The notes: generated from the letters alone by a model not told the origin. Shown: positions 1-5,102, numbered from the stretch's first letter. The stretch: DNA of 6,504 bases from Alphaproteobacteria bacterium (GCA_030425945.1 JAUHZL010000179.1:1-6504); one strand, 5' to 3'. Program-made: numbers and translations.

Positions 1-200
1 GCAAGAAGGGCATGCTCAAGGGCGGCCTGCAGGCCCTGATGGGCAAGTCCGGCATGCCGCAGGACATGGCCGCCGGCATGGACCCCAAGGCGCTGGAAGC
101 CGCCGCGCGCCAGATGGGCGGGCGGGCTCCGGGCGGTCTGCCCGGCCTCGGCGGCATGGGCCTGCCCCCCGGTCTCTCCGGCTTCGGGAAGAAGAAATGA
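1..200 (+). CDS. ffh: Signal recognition particle protein Ffh (SRP54), C-terminal end only
   Basis: The reading frame is open from the window edge (first full codon at position 3) to TGA at 198-200, leaving 65 residues of the C-terminus. Ffh is the SRP GTPase that binds 4.5S RNA and the signal sequences of nascent inner-membrane proteins, delivering them to FtsY. What is visible is the end of the methionine-rich M domain (several Met in the first 25 residues) followed by a Gly/Pro/Met-rich disordered tail ending GLSGFGKKK, a form I associate with alphaproteobacterial Ffh. The NG GTPase domain lies upstream of the window. The stop overlaps the start of the first acetyltransferase gene by 4 nt (ATGA), which implies co-transcription and translational coupling. 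The position next to the rpsP-rimM-trmD-rplS cluster supports the call. The identification rests on the tail and the neighbourhood only. Confidence 0.85.
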   Translation, partial: KKGMLKGGLQALMGKSGMPQDMAAGMDPKALEAAARQMGGRAPGGLPGLGGMGLPPGLSGFGKKK

Positions 201-670
201 GATATCCCGTCCTCGAAACCCCGCACCTGTTCCTGCGCAAGCCGACCCTCGGTGACCTGCTGACGGCCGAGGGCGCGCTGCCGCGCTGGGCCGCGACCGC
301 CGGTCTGCTGCACCACTGGGACGCGCAGGGCCATGGCCCCTTCGCCGTGCTCTGCAAGCGGACCGACCGGGTGCTGGGCCTCGCCGGGCCGTGGAGCCCC
401 GAGGGCTGGCCCGAGCCGGAACTGGTCTGGCACCTCTGGACCGACGCCGACACCCGCACGACCGAGGCGGCCCGTGCCGCGCGCGGCTTCGTGCAGACCG
501 GCCTCGGCTGGGTGACCTGCGTCAGCTACCTCGGCTTCCCGGACCGTGCGGGCATCGCCACCGCCGCCGCGCTGGGGGCGACCCGCGACCGCTTCGCCGA
601 CACGCCCGCCGGGCGTGACTGCCTCGTCTATCGCCACCTCGATACCGGCGTCCTGCGCCGCGCCGCCTGA
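197..670 (+). CDS. GNAT-1: divergent GNAT-fold acetyltransferase paralogue lacking the acetyl-CoA loop
   Basis: This encodes 157 residues. The start ATG overlaps the ffh stop (ATGA); only a purine-rich GGGAAGAAGAA precedes it, with no true Shine-Dalgarno. It belongs to the RimJ/RimL-like GNAT group (Acetyltransf_3 type) by alignment with the four following genes: N-terminal VLETPHLFLR (residues 5-14), HHW near 39-41, WPEPELVW (71-78), VSYLGFPD (109-116) and LGATRD (126-131). Two parts are abnormal. About 15 residues are missing after GDLLTAEG, including the GGP motif found in all the other copies. The pyrophosphate-binding loop, GxGYAxEA in its neighbours, is replaced by TDADTRTTEAA (82-92), with no glycine. 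Acetyl-CoA binding is therefore doubtful. It could be a pseudoenzyme, a partner subunit or a decaying copy, although the frame is intact and codon use matches the neighbours. The substrate is unknown. Confidence 0.8.
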   Translation: MRYPVLETPHLFLRKPTLGDLLTAEGALPRWAATAGLLHHWDAQGHGPFAVLCKRTDRVLGLAGPWSPEGWPEPELVWHLWTDADTRTTEAARAARGFVQTGLGWVTCVSYLGFPDRAGIATAAALGATRDRFADTPAGRDCLVYRHLDTGVLRRAA

Positions 671-677
671 TCCGACC

Positions 678-1196
678 ATGACCCTCGCCCCGACCCTGAC
701 AACCGCGCGCCTGACGCTGCGCCCGATGCGCCCGGAGGACTTCGGTCCCTACGCGGCGCTGATGGCCGGTCCGCGCGCGGCGGGCATGGGCGGTCCGTTC
801 GACACCCGCGCGGCCTGGGGCCTGTTCTGCCACGACGCGGCAGGCTGGGCGCTGCATGGCCTCGGCGGGCTGATGATCGACGTGACCGCGACCGGGGTCA
901 CCGTCGGCCAGGTCGGGCTGAACGCCGGGCCGCTCTTCCCCGAGCCGGAACTGGGCTGGATGCTCTATGACGGGCACGAGGGGCAGGGTTATGCGACCGA
1001 GGCCGCCGCCGCGCTGCGCGACTGGGCCTTCGCCCGGGCCGGGCTGGCGACGCTCGTCAGCTACACCGACCCGGGCAATGCCGCCTCGCAGGCCGTCGCG
1101 CGCCGTCTCGGGGCCATCGCCGACCCGGACGCCCCCCGGCCGGACGCGGGCGATGTCGTCTTCCGTCACCCCCGCCCGGCGGAGGTCGCCGCATGA
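678..1196 (+). CDS. GNAT-2: GNAT family N-acetyltransferase (RimJ/RimL-like)
   Basis: This encodes 172 residues with ATG at 678, 7 nt after the GNAT-1 stop. The frame is open further upstream (to a possible ATG at 546), but that stretch overlaps GNAT-1 and reads as Pro/Ser-rich shadow, whereas at 678 the protein begins like its paralogues. No Shine-Dalgarno is seen, so translation probably depends on coupling. GNAT enzymes transfer acetyl from acetyl-CoA to amines, often protein N-termini, antibiotics or small molecules; nothing here identifies the acceptor. Motifs: TARLTLRPMRPEDF (9-22), GGPFD (38-42), EPELGW (89-94), the acetyl-CoA loop EGQGYATEAA (101-110), VSYTDPGN (127-134) and ARRLGA (141-146). 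All core GNAT motifs are present, so it is probably active. It pairs most closely with GNAT-3 (shared GGPFDxxAAWGxFC and GYATEAAAA). It lies in the ffh-GNAT transcript. Confidence 0.88.
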   Translation: MTLAPTLTTARLTLRPMRPEDFGPYAALMAGPRAAGMGGPFDTRAAWGLFCHDAAGWALHGLGGLMIDVTATGVTVGQVGLNAGPLFPEPELGWMLYDGHEGQGYATEAAAALRDWAFARAGLATLVSYTDPGNAASQAVARRLGAIADPDAPRPDAGDVVFRHPRPAEVAA

Positions 1197-1801
1197 GCGC
1201 CCCCGCCCTGCATCCGTGGGAGCTTCCGCCCGAGGGGCCCGCCGCCGAGGTCGTCGCCGCGCTGGCCGCCCGCCTGCCGGTGCTGGAGACCCCGCGCCTG
1301 GCGCTGCGCGCCCCGGCGCTGGCCGACTTCGACGCGTATGCCGCGATCCTCTGTGGGCCGGACACCGCGCACCTCGGCGGCCCCTTCGACCGCGAAGCGG
1401 CGTGGGGCGACTTCTGCACCTATGTCGCCGGGTGGCTGCTGCGCGGCTCGGGCCTCTGGACCGTGACCCTGCGCGACAGCGGCGCGGTGCTGGGCTTCGT
1501 GCTGGTCGGCATGGAATACGGCGATGCCGAGCCGGAGCTGGGCTATCTCTTCACCGAGGCCGCGCAGGGTCACGGCTACGCGACCGAGGCCGCCGCGGCC
1601 GCGCGCGACCACGCCCTCGACGCGCTGGCGCTGCCGTCGCTCGTCTCCTACGTTGCGCCGCAGCATGACCGGTCTGCCGCCGTCGCCCGCCGCCTCGGCG
1701 CCCGCCGCGACGGGGCTGCGGAACGGGCCTTCGCGGACGATCCGGTGCAGGTCTGGCGCTATGCCGCGACCGGGTTCGGCGGGGCGGAGGCCTACGCATG
1801 A
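1193..1801 (+). CDS. GNAT-3: GNAT family N-acetyltransferase with N-terminal extension
   Basis: This encodes 202 residues. ATG at 1193 overlaps the GNAT-2 stop (ATGA) and has a strong GGAGGT at 1181-1186, 6 nt upstream, which fixes the start. The acetyltransferase core begins only at about residue 29 (PVLETPRLALR). The preceding ~28 residues, Pro/Ala/Glu-rich with HPWELPPEGP, are absent from the paralogues. Core motifs: GGPFDREAAWGDFC (62-75), EPELGYLF (113-120), acetyl-CoA loop AQGHGYATEAA (124-134), VSYVAPQHDRS (151-161) and ARRLGARRD (165-173). The Asn seen after the VSY strand in GNAT-2 and GNAT-4 is replaced by His/Asp here. A 17-nt stretch over the acetyl-CoA loop (1580-1596) is identical to GNAT-2 (993-1009), consistent with tandem duplication. 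The acceptor is unknown; the extension could influence partner choice, but that is inference. Confidence 0.88.
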   Translation: MSAPALHPWELPPEGPAAEVVAALAARLPVLETPRLALRAPALADFDAYAAILCGPDTAHLGGPFDREAAWGDFCTYVAGWLLRGSGLWTVTLRDSGAVLGFVLVGMEYGDAEPELGYLFTEAAQGHGYATEAAAAARDHALDALALPSLVSYVAPQHDRSAAVARRLGARRDGAAERAFADDPVQVWRYAATGFGGAEAYA

Positions 1802-2334
1802 CCGTCCAGACCCCTGTCACCGCGATTCCCGAGTTCGAGGCCGGACGGCTGCGCTACCGCGCGCCCCAGATGGACGATTTCGAGCCCTACCACGCCTTCT
1901 GCGCCTCCGAGCGCTCGCGCGGGGTCGGCGGCCCCTACCCGCATCGGGCGCAGGCGTTCGAGCGGCTGGCGGGCCTGATCGGGCACTGGGCGCTGCGCGG
2001 CTATGGCCGCTGGATGGTCGCGGACCGCGAGACCGACGCGCCGCTGGGCGTGGTCGGCATCCTCTACCCGGAGGACTGGCCCGAGCCCGAGATCGCGTGG
2101 TCCCTCTTCGCCGAGGCCGAGGGGCGCGGCATCGCCTACGAGGCGGCGCAGGTCGCCCGGCGCTATGCCTACGAAACGCTGGGCTGGTCCACGATCATCT
2201 CCTGCGTGAAGCCGGAGAACACCCGCTCGGCGGCGCTGGCCCGCCGTCTCGGCGCGCGGCCCGACGGGCATCACGATCACCCGATGATCGGGCGGCTGCA
2301 CATCTGGCGCCACCCCGGACCGGAGGCGCTCTGA
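1798..2334 (+). CDS. GNAT-4: GNAT family N-acetyltransferase
   Basis: This encodes 178 residues. ATG at 1798 overlaps the GNAT-3 stop (ATGA), with GGAGG at 1786-1790, 7 nt upstream. Visible motifs: AGRLRYRAPQMDDF (15-28), GGPY (44-47), GHWALRGYGRWMV (62-74), the turn PEDWPEPEIAW (91-101), acetyl-CoA loop GRGIAYEAA (109-117), the C-terminal core KPENTRSAALARRLGAR (138-154) and a closing IWRHPGPEAL. The loop is slightly unusual (GIAYEA rather than GYATEA) but keeps the glycines. It is closest to GNAT-5, sharing GHWxxRGxGxWM, WPExEIAW and RHPGPxAL, and shares the WPEPE turn with GNAT-1. Probably a cytoplasmic acetyltransferase acting on a protein or small amine; the substrate is not readable from sequence. 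It is the fourth member of the translationally coupled array. Confidence 0.88.
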   Translation: MTVQTPVTAIPEFEAGRLRYRAPQMDDFEPYHAFCASERSRGVGGPYPHRAQAFERLAGLIGHWALRGYGRWMVADRETDAPLGVVGILYPEDWPEPEIAWSLFAEAEGRGIAYEAAQVARRYAYETLGWSTIISCVKPENTRSAALARRLGARPDGHHDHPMIGRLHIWRHPGPEAL

Positions 2335-2335
2335 G

Positions 2336-2941
2336 ATGGGACACCGCGACATTCCCCTGCTGGAGACCAAGCGTCTGATCCTGCGCGGCCCGACCGCCGA
2401 GGATTACCCGGACTTCAAGGCGACCTTCGCCTCCTACCGGTCGCGCTTCATGGGCGGGCCGCTGACGCCCTACGAGACGTGGATGCTGTTCGCCGCCGAG
2501 ATCGGCCACTGGGAGATCCGCGGCTTCGGCATGTGGATGATCCACCTGAAGGAGACCGACGAACCGGTCGGCATGGTCGGCGGCTGGCAGCCCAGCCAGT
2601 GGCCCGAGCGCGAGATCGCCTGGATCATCTTTCCGGGCAAGGGCGGCAAGGGCTACGCGCTGGAGGCCGTCGATTGCTGCCGGCGCTATCTCTACTCCGT
2701 CAAGGGATGGGAGGGCGCGGTCAGCTACCTCGACCCCAAGGACCTCGACAGCGTGCGGCTGGCCGAGCGCCTGGGCTGCACCCGGGACGACGCGGCGCGC
2801 ACGATCGACAACAACGACAGCGCCTATCGCCACCCCGGCCCGGCGGCGCTGGCCAACAGCCAGCTCGCCGACGGCATCGCGCTGGAGATCGCGCATTACC
2901 GCGACCCGCTGTTCCGACCGGAGGGCTGGGCCATTGACTGA
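2336..2941 (+). CDS. GNAT-5: GNAT family N-acetyltransferase with C-terminal tail
   Basis: This encodes 201 residues, starting 1 nt after the GNAT-4 stop with GGAGG at 2322-2326, 9 nt upstream. Motifs: LLETKRLILRGPTAEDY (8-24), GGPL (40-43), GHWEIRGFGMWM (57-68), WPEREIAW (89-96), a glycine-rich acetyl-CoA loop PGKGGKGYALEA (100-111), VSYLDPKDLDSVRLAERLG (129-147) and YRHPGPAAL (164-172). GNAT-4 ends at the equivalent of that last motif, so the remaining ~29 residues (173-201, with IALEIAHYRDP and RPEGW) are an extension unique to this copy. Codon use is somewhat richer in Lys and Asn codons than in its neighbours but still GC-biased. It is the last gene of the array; an intergenic hairpin and repeat follow. 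Probably an active acetyltransferase; substrate unknown. Confidence 0.88.
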   Translation: MGHRDIPLLETKRLILRGPTAEDYPDFKATFASYRSRFMGGPLTPYETWMLFAAEIGHWEIRGFGMWMIHLKETDEPVGMVGGWQPSQWPEREIAWIIFPGKGGKGYALEAVDCCRRYLYSVKGWEGAVSYLDPKDLDSVRLAERLGCTRDDAARTIDNNDSAYRHPGPAALANSQLADGIALEIAHYRDPLFRPEGWAID

Positions 2942-2964
2942 TCCCCGCCGCCCTGCCCCGTGCA

Positions 2965-2986
2965 GCGTCGGTGTCCGCACCGACGC
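2965..2986 (+). terminator. Perfect 9-bp GC-rich hairpin after the GNAT array, possible terminator or attenuator
   Basis: GCGTCGGTG (2965-2973), loop TCCG (UNCG-type tetraloop), CACCGACGC (2978-2986): nine pairs without mismatch, 24 nt after the GNAT-5 stop. It could end or protect the ffh-GNAT transcript. No U-run follows, so classical Rho-independent termination is uncertain. Its 3' arm is also the first unit of the tandem repeat, so other pairings are possible. Confidence 0.45.
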
Positions 2987-3022
2987 GATACCGACGCAAT
3001 ACCGACGTGATACCGACGTGGC
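2979..3022 (+). repeat. Tandem 11-bp repeat (consensus ACCGACGYRAT), 3 full copies plus one partial
   Basis: Units start at 2979, 2990, 3001 and 3012. They read ACCGACG followed by CGAT, CAAT, TGAT and then TGGC in the degenerate last unit. The ACCGACG heptamer is identical in all four. The period is close to one helical turn, as in phased protein-binding sites. An inverted copy (CGTCGGT, 2966-2972) lies just upstream and could pair with any of the four units in RNA. The array ends 14 nt before the Shine-Dalgarno of the chorismate mutase gene, so a regulatory role there is plausible but inferred. Confidence 0.75.
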
Positions 3023-3035
3023 GTGCGCCGCGTTC

Positions 3036-3042
3036 AGGAGGT
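3036..3042 (+). promoter_or_regulatory. Strong ribosome binding site of the chorismate mutase gene
   Basis: AGGAGGT lies 4 nt before ATG 3047 and fixes that start rather than the in-frame GTG at 3023, which would add eight residues and place the ribosome on the repeat. Confidence 0.85.
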
Positions 3043-3046
3043 CTTA

Positions 3047-3343
3047 ATGTCTGACGTGATCACCCGCGCCGCCACCGTGCTGAGGGAACACCGCGAGAGC
3101 ATCGACCGGCTCGACGCGATCCTCGTCTACACGCTGGGCGAGCGCTTCAAGCACACCCAGGCGGTCGGCCGGCTCAAGGCCGAGCACGACCTGCCGCCCT
3201 CCGATCCCGCCCGCGAGGCGGCCCAGATCGCCCGGCTCGAACAGTTGGCAAAGGACGCCGACCTCGACCCGGAATTCGCGAAGTCCTTCCTGAACTTCAT
3301 CATCCAGGAAGTGATCCAACACCACCGGAAACACCAGTCTTGA
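3047..3343 (+). CDS. Chorismate mutase, monofunctional AroQ class (type II)
   Basis: This encodes 98 residues, the usual size of a single all-helical AroQ domain. The enzyme rearranges chorismate to prephenate, the branch-point step to phenylalanine and tyrosine, normally as an intertwined homodimer in the cytoplasm. Aligning by eye with the E. coli CM domain of PheA, the expected substrate-binding residues are present: Arg16 (R11), Arg33 (R28), Lys44 (K39, in VGRLKAEH), Asp53 (D48), Arg56 (R51) and Glu57 (E52) in SDPARE. The last helix, FLNFIIQEVIQHHRKH, seems to put Val89 and His93 where E. coli has Ser84 and Gln88. There is no signal peptide, so a secreted form is unlikely. The gene has a strong Shine-Dalgarno and follows the 11-bp repeat. 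It sits 60 nt upstream of rpsP and may share its transcript. The class is secure; the active-site alignment at the C-terminus is less so. Confidence 0.9.
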   Translation: MSDVITRAATVLREHRESIDRLDAILVYTLGERFKHTQAVGRLKAEHDLPPSDPAREAAQIARLEQLAKDADLDPEFAKSFLNFIIQEVIQHHRKHQS

Positions 3344-3403
3344 CAAGGATGTAGGGGCGGCGAGGCAGCCTCCCCGACGACGCCATAAGAAGGAGAAGAA
3401 CTC

Positions 3404-3760
3404 ATGGCCATGAAGATCCGACTCGCCCGCGGCGGCTCGAAGAAGCGCCCGCACTACGCCATCGTCGCCGCCGATTCGCGGATGCCCCGCGACGGCCGCT
3501 TCCTCGAGAAGCTCGGCACCTACGACCCGCTGCTGCCGAAGGACAGCGAGGATCGCGTGAAGATGGACGTCGCACGCGTCCAGCACTGGATCGCCCAGGG
3601 CGCCCAGCCGACCGACCGCGTCTCGCGCTTCCTCGAAGCCGCCGGCATCGTCGCCAAGACCGAGCGCAACAACCCCAAGAAAGCCGTCCCGGGCAAGAAG
3701 GCCCAGGAGCGCGCCAAGGAGAAGGCCGAGAAGGCCGCCGCCGCCGCGGACGCCGAGTAA
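3404..3760 (+). CDS. rpsP: 30S ribosomal protein S16
   Basis: This encodes 118 residues. S16 binds 16S rRNA in the 30S body and is needed for 30S assembly. The N-terminus MAMKIRLARGGSKKRPHY, followed by IVAADSRMPRDGRFLEKLGTYDP (residues 20-42) and RVQHWIAQGAQPTDRVSRFL (58-77), is diagnostic. After the ~80-residue core comes an alphaproteobacterial-type tail rich in Lys, Glu and Ala, ending AAAAADAE. The start is fixed by AGGAG at 3391-3395, 8 nt before the ATG; a second in-frame ATG two codons later gives no better fit. It is the first gene of the rpsP-rimM-trmD-rplS operon, with rimM 15 nt downstream. A perfect TTGACA at 3340-3345, overlapping the chorismate mutase stop, could be a -35 box, but no good -10 follows. 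Confidence 0.98.
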   Translation: MAMKIRLARGGSKKRPHYAIVAADSRMPRDGRFLEKLGTYDPLLPKDSEDRVKMDVARVQHWIAQGAQPTDRVSRFLEAAGIVAKTERNNPKKAVPGKKAQERAKEKAEKAAAAADAE

Positions 3761-3775
3761 TCGGCCGGACCGGAC

Positions 3776-4294
3776 ATGGGCGACAGGACGCCTGAGGGCA
3801 CCGTTTGCGTCGGCGCACTGGCCGGCGCCTTCGGCGTGCGCGGAGAGGTGCGGCTGAAGAGCTTCTGCGCCGATCCCGCCGCGATCGAAAGCTATGGCCC
3901 GCTCGTCACCGAGGCGGGGCAGAGCTTCGACGTGGCCCTGTCGCGGCCGATCCCCAACGGCTTTGCCGCCCGCCTGTCCGGGGTGACGAGCAAGGAACAG
4001 GCGGACGCCCTCCGGGGGGTCCGCCTCTATGCCCGCCGCGAGCGCCTGCCCGCGCTCGACGAGGACGAGTTCTACCACGCCGACCTGCTGGGTCTGCGCG
4101 TCCTCGACACCGGCGGGACCGAAATCGGCCGGATCAAGGCCGTCCTCAACCACGGGGCGGGCGACATCCTCGAAGTGACCACGCCCAACGGCGTGGTGCT
4201 GCTGCCCTTCAGCCGCGCCGCCGTGCCGACGGTGGATGTCGCGGGCGGACGGGTGATCGCCGATCCGCCGGAGGGGATCTTCCCCGATGACTGA
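3776..4294 (+). CDS. rimM: Ribosome maturation factor RimM
   Basis: This encodes 172 residues, normal for RimM, which binds S19 in the 30S head and aids 16S rRNA processing. The N-terminal beta-barrel domain (about residues 9-88) has VCVGALAGAFGVRGEVRLKS and ends at QADALRGVRLYARRERLP. The C-terminal PRC-barrel (about 97-168) has EFYHADLLGLRVLD, IGRIKAVLNHGAGDILEV, VVLLPFSRAAVP and a closing DPPEGIF. The Phe99-Tyr100 pair corresponds to the Tyr-Tyr motif known from E. coli RimM to be important for 30S binding. No Shine-Dalgarno precedes ATG 3776, unlike rpsP and rplS, which have good ones. This fits the E. coli pattern in which RimM and TrmD are made in far smaller amounts than S16 and L19. 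The 3' end overlaps the next gene by 8 nt. Confidence 0.96.
   Translation: MGDRTPEGTVCVGALAGAFGVRGEVRLKSFCADPAAIESYGPLVTEAGQSFDVALSRPIPNGFAARLSGVTSKEQADALRGVRLYARRERLPALDEDEFYHADLLGLRVLDTGGTEIGRIKAVLNHGAGDILEVTTPNGVVLLPFSRAAVPTVDVAGGRVIADPPEGIFPDD
4270..4289 (+). promoter_or_regulatory. Shine-Dalgarno of the sulfotransferase gene, buried in a short hairpin
   Basis: GGAGGGG (4270-4276) is the ribosome binding site for ATG 4287. GGGGA (4273-4277) can pair with TCCCC (4281-4285) around a 3-nt loop, ending one base before the start codon. The site lies inside the last codons of rimM, so ribosomes finishing rimM would open it. This fits translational coupling; the control itself is inferred. Confidence 0.5.
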
Positions 4295-5102
4295 GGACCG
4301 GCCCCGGCGCATCCTGATCCACGCAGGGTTCCACAAGACCGGGACCTCGACGGTGCAGGACTTCCTCAAGGCGAACCGCGAAACGCTGCGGCCGCATTTC
4401 CTCTATTACGGCAAGGCGGATTTCCGGGCGCTCGGCGCGCTGGCCCGCCGCTATGGCCAGCGCCCCTACCCGTGGCGACTGGCGCGCTTCCGCAGCGGCC
4501 TGCGGCGCTTCCTGCGAAGCCTGCCCGACGGCCATGACATCGTGCTGTCGCGCGAGACCTTCAGCGGCACCATGCCCGGCCACCGGGGCCTGTTCGGAAG
4601 GGTGATCCGCTCGACCCTGCCCGCCTCCGAGCGGCTGGCGCGGGTGCTGGCGGACGAGACCGCGCGGCGGTTCCCGGGCGCCGAGATCATCCTGTTCTAC
4701 ACCACCCGCGACCGCGAGGCGTGGCTGCGCTCGGTTCACGGGCACCTGTTGCGCTCGATCCGGCTGACCGACGACTACCCGGCCTTCGCCCGCCGCCTCG
4801 GCGACACCCCGGGACCGGAGGCCGAGGCCAAGCTGCTGGCCGAGCGCCTTGCCCCGCAGCGCGTCGAGACCGCGCACCTGGAGCATTTCGCCAATGCGCC
4901 GGGCGCGGCGGCGCAGGCGATCCTGTCGCTGATGGAGGTGCCGCACGCCGTGCGCGACCAGCTCCGGACCGTGCCGCGCGGCAACATCGGCCAGCCCGAG
5001 GCATTGCGCGCCGCCTTCCTGACGCTGAACCGCCAGATCGGCAACAAGCGGCGGCTGAAGGCGAAGAAACTCGCCGTGCTGGAGGGCCGCGAGGATGTCT
5101 GA
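4287..5102 (+). CDS. Sulfotransferase-like P-loop protein inserted between rimM and trmD
   Basis: This encodes 271 residues. The N-terminus RILIHAGFHKTGTSTVQDFL (8-27) is a beta strand followed by the 5'-phosphosulfate-binding loop of PAPS-dependent sulfotransferases (HKTGTSTVQ; Lys17 and Thr18 key). A second motif, ILFYTTRDREAWLRSV (135-150), with Arg141 and Ser149, matches the 3'-phosphate-binding strand and helix of the same fold. Between them, IVLSRETFSG (85-94) resembles the loop of bacterial sulfotransferase-like proteins of this type. The C-terminal third is not recognisable and ends in a basic helix (NKRRLKAKKLAVLEGRED). No signal peptide or membrane segment is visible, so it is probably cytoplasmic. 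Such enzymes sulfate polysaccharides, lipids or small molecules; the acceptor is unknown. It overlaps rimM and trmD by 8 nt each, so it is tightly built into the operon. Codon use matches its neighbours, giving no sign of recent transfer. Confidence 0.75.
   Translation: MTEDRPRRILIHAGFHKTGTSTVQDFLKANRETLRPHFLYYGKADFRALGALARRYGQRPYPWRLARFRSGLRRFLRSLPDGHDIVLSRETFSGTMPGHRGLFGRVIRSTLPASERLARVLADETARRFPGAEIILFYTTRDREAWLRSVHGHLLRSIRLTDDYPAFARRLGDTPGPEAEAKLLAERLAPQRVETAHLEHFANAPGAAAQAILSLMEVPHAVRDQLRTVPRGNIGQPEALRAAFLTLNRQIGNKRRLKAKKLAVLEGREDV
5081..5086 (+). promoter_or_regulatory. Ribosome binding site deciding the trmD start
   Basis: GGAGGG lies 8 nt upstream of ATG 5095, inside the end of the sulfotransferase gene. 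It supports the long N-terminus of TrmD. The alternative ATG at 5182, nearer the usual TrmD start, has no comparable site. Confidence 0.7.

Noticed and set aside
546..677. Longer start for GNAT-2 at ATG 546
   Set aside because: It would overlap GNAT-1 by more than 120 nt and add a Pro/Ser/Ala-rich stretch with no match to the paralogues. ATG 678 fits the family start.
2934..2962. TTGACT at the end of GNAT-5 as a promoter for the chorismate mutase
   Set aside because: The region 16-18 nt downstream is GC-rich with no -10-like sequence.
2979..3022. CRISPR-like array
   Set aside because: The units are 11 bp and contiguous, with no spacers.
3023..3046. GTG at 3023 as start of the chorismate mutase
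   Set aside because: The strong AGGAGGT lies downstream of it and serves ATG 3047.
3340..3368. Perfect TTGACA (3340-3345) as a promoter for rpsP
   Set aside because: No acceptable -10 hexamer lies 16-18 nt downstream, and the hexamer is made by the chorismate mutase stop codon context. Not annotated, though a weak promoter cannot be excluded.
3044..4369. Long open frame of 441 codons on the minus strand
   Set aside because: It lies opposite the chorismate mutase, rpsP and rimM, all clearly real. Long antisense frames are expected in DNA this rich in G and C.
4287..5102. Ordinary kinase or GTPase P-loop (Walker A) protein
   Set aside because: The loop HKTGTST lacks the GxxxxGK[ST] pattern, and the downstream TTRDxxxxLRS motif fits sulfotransferases better.
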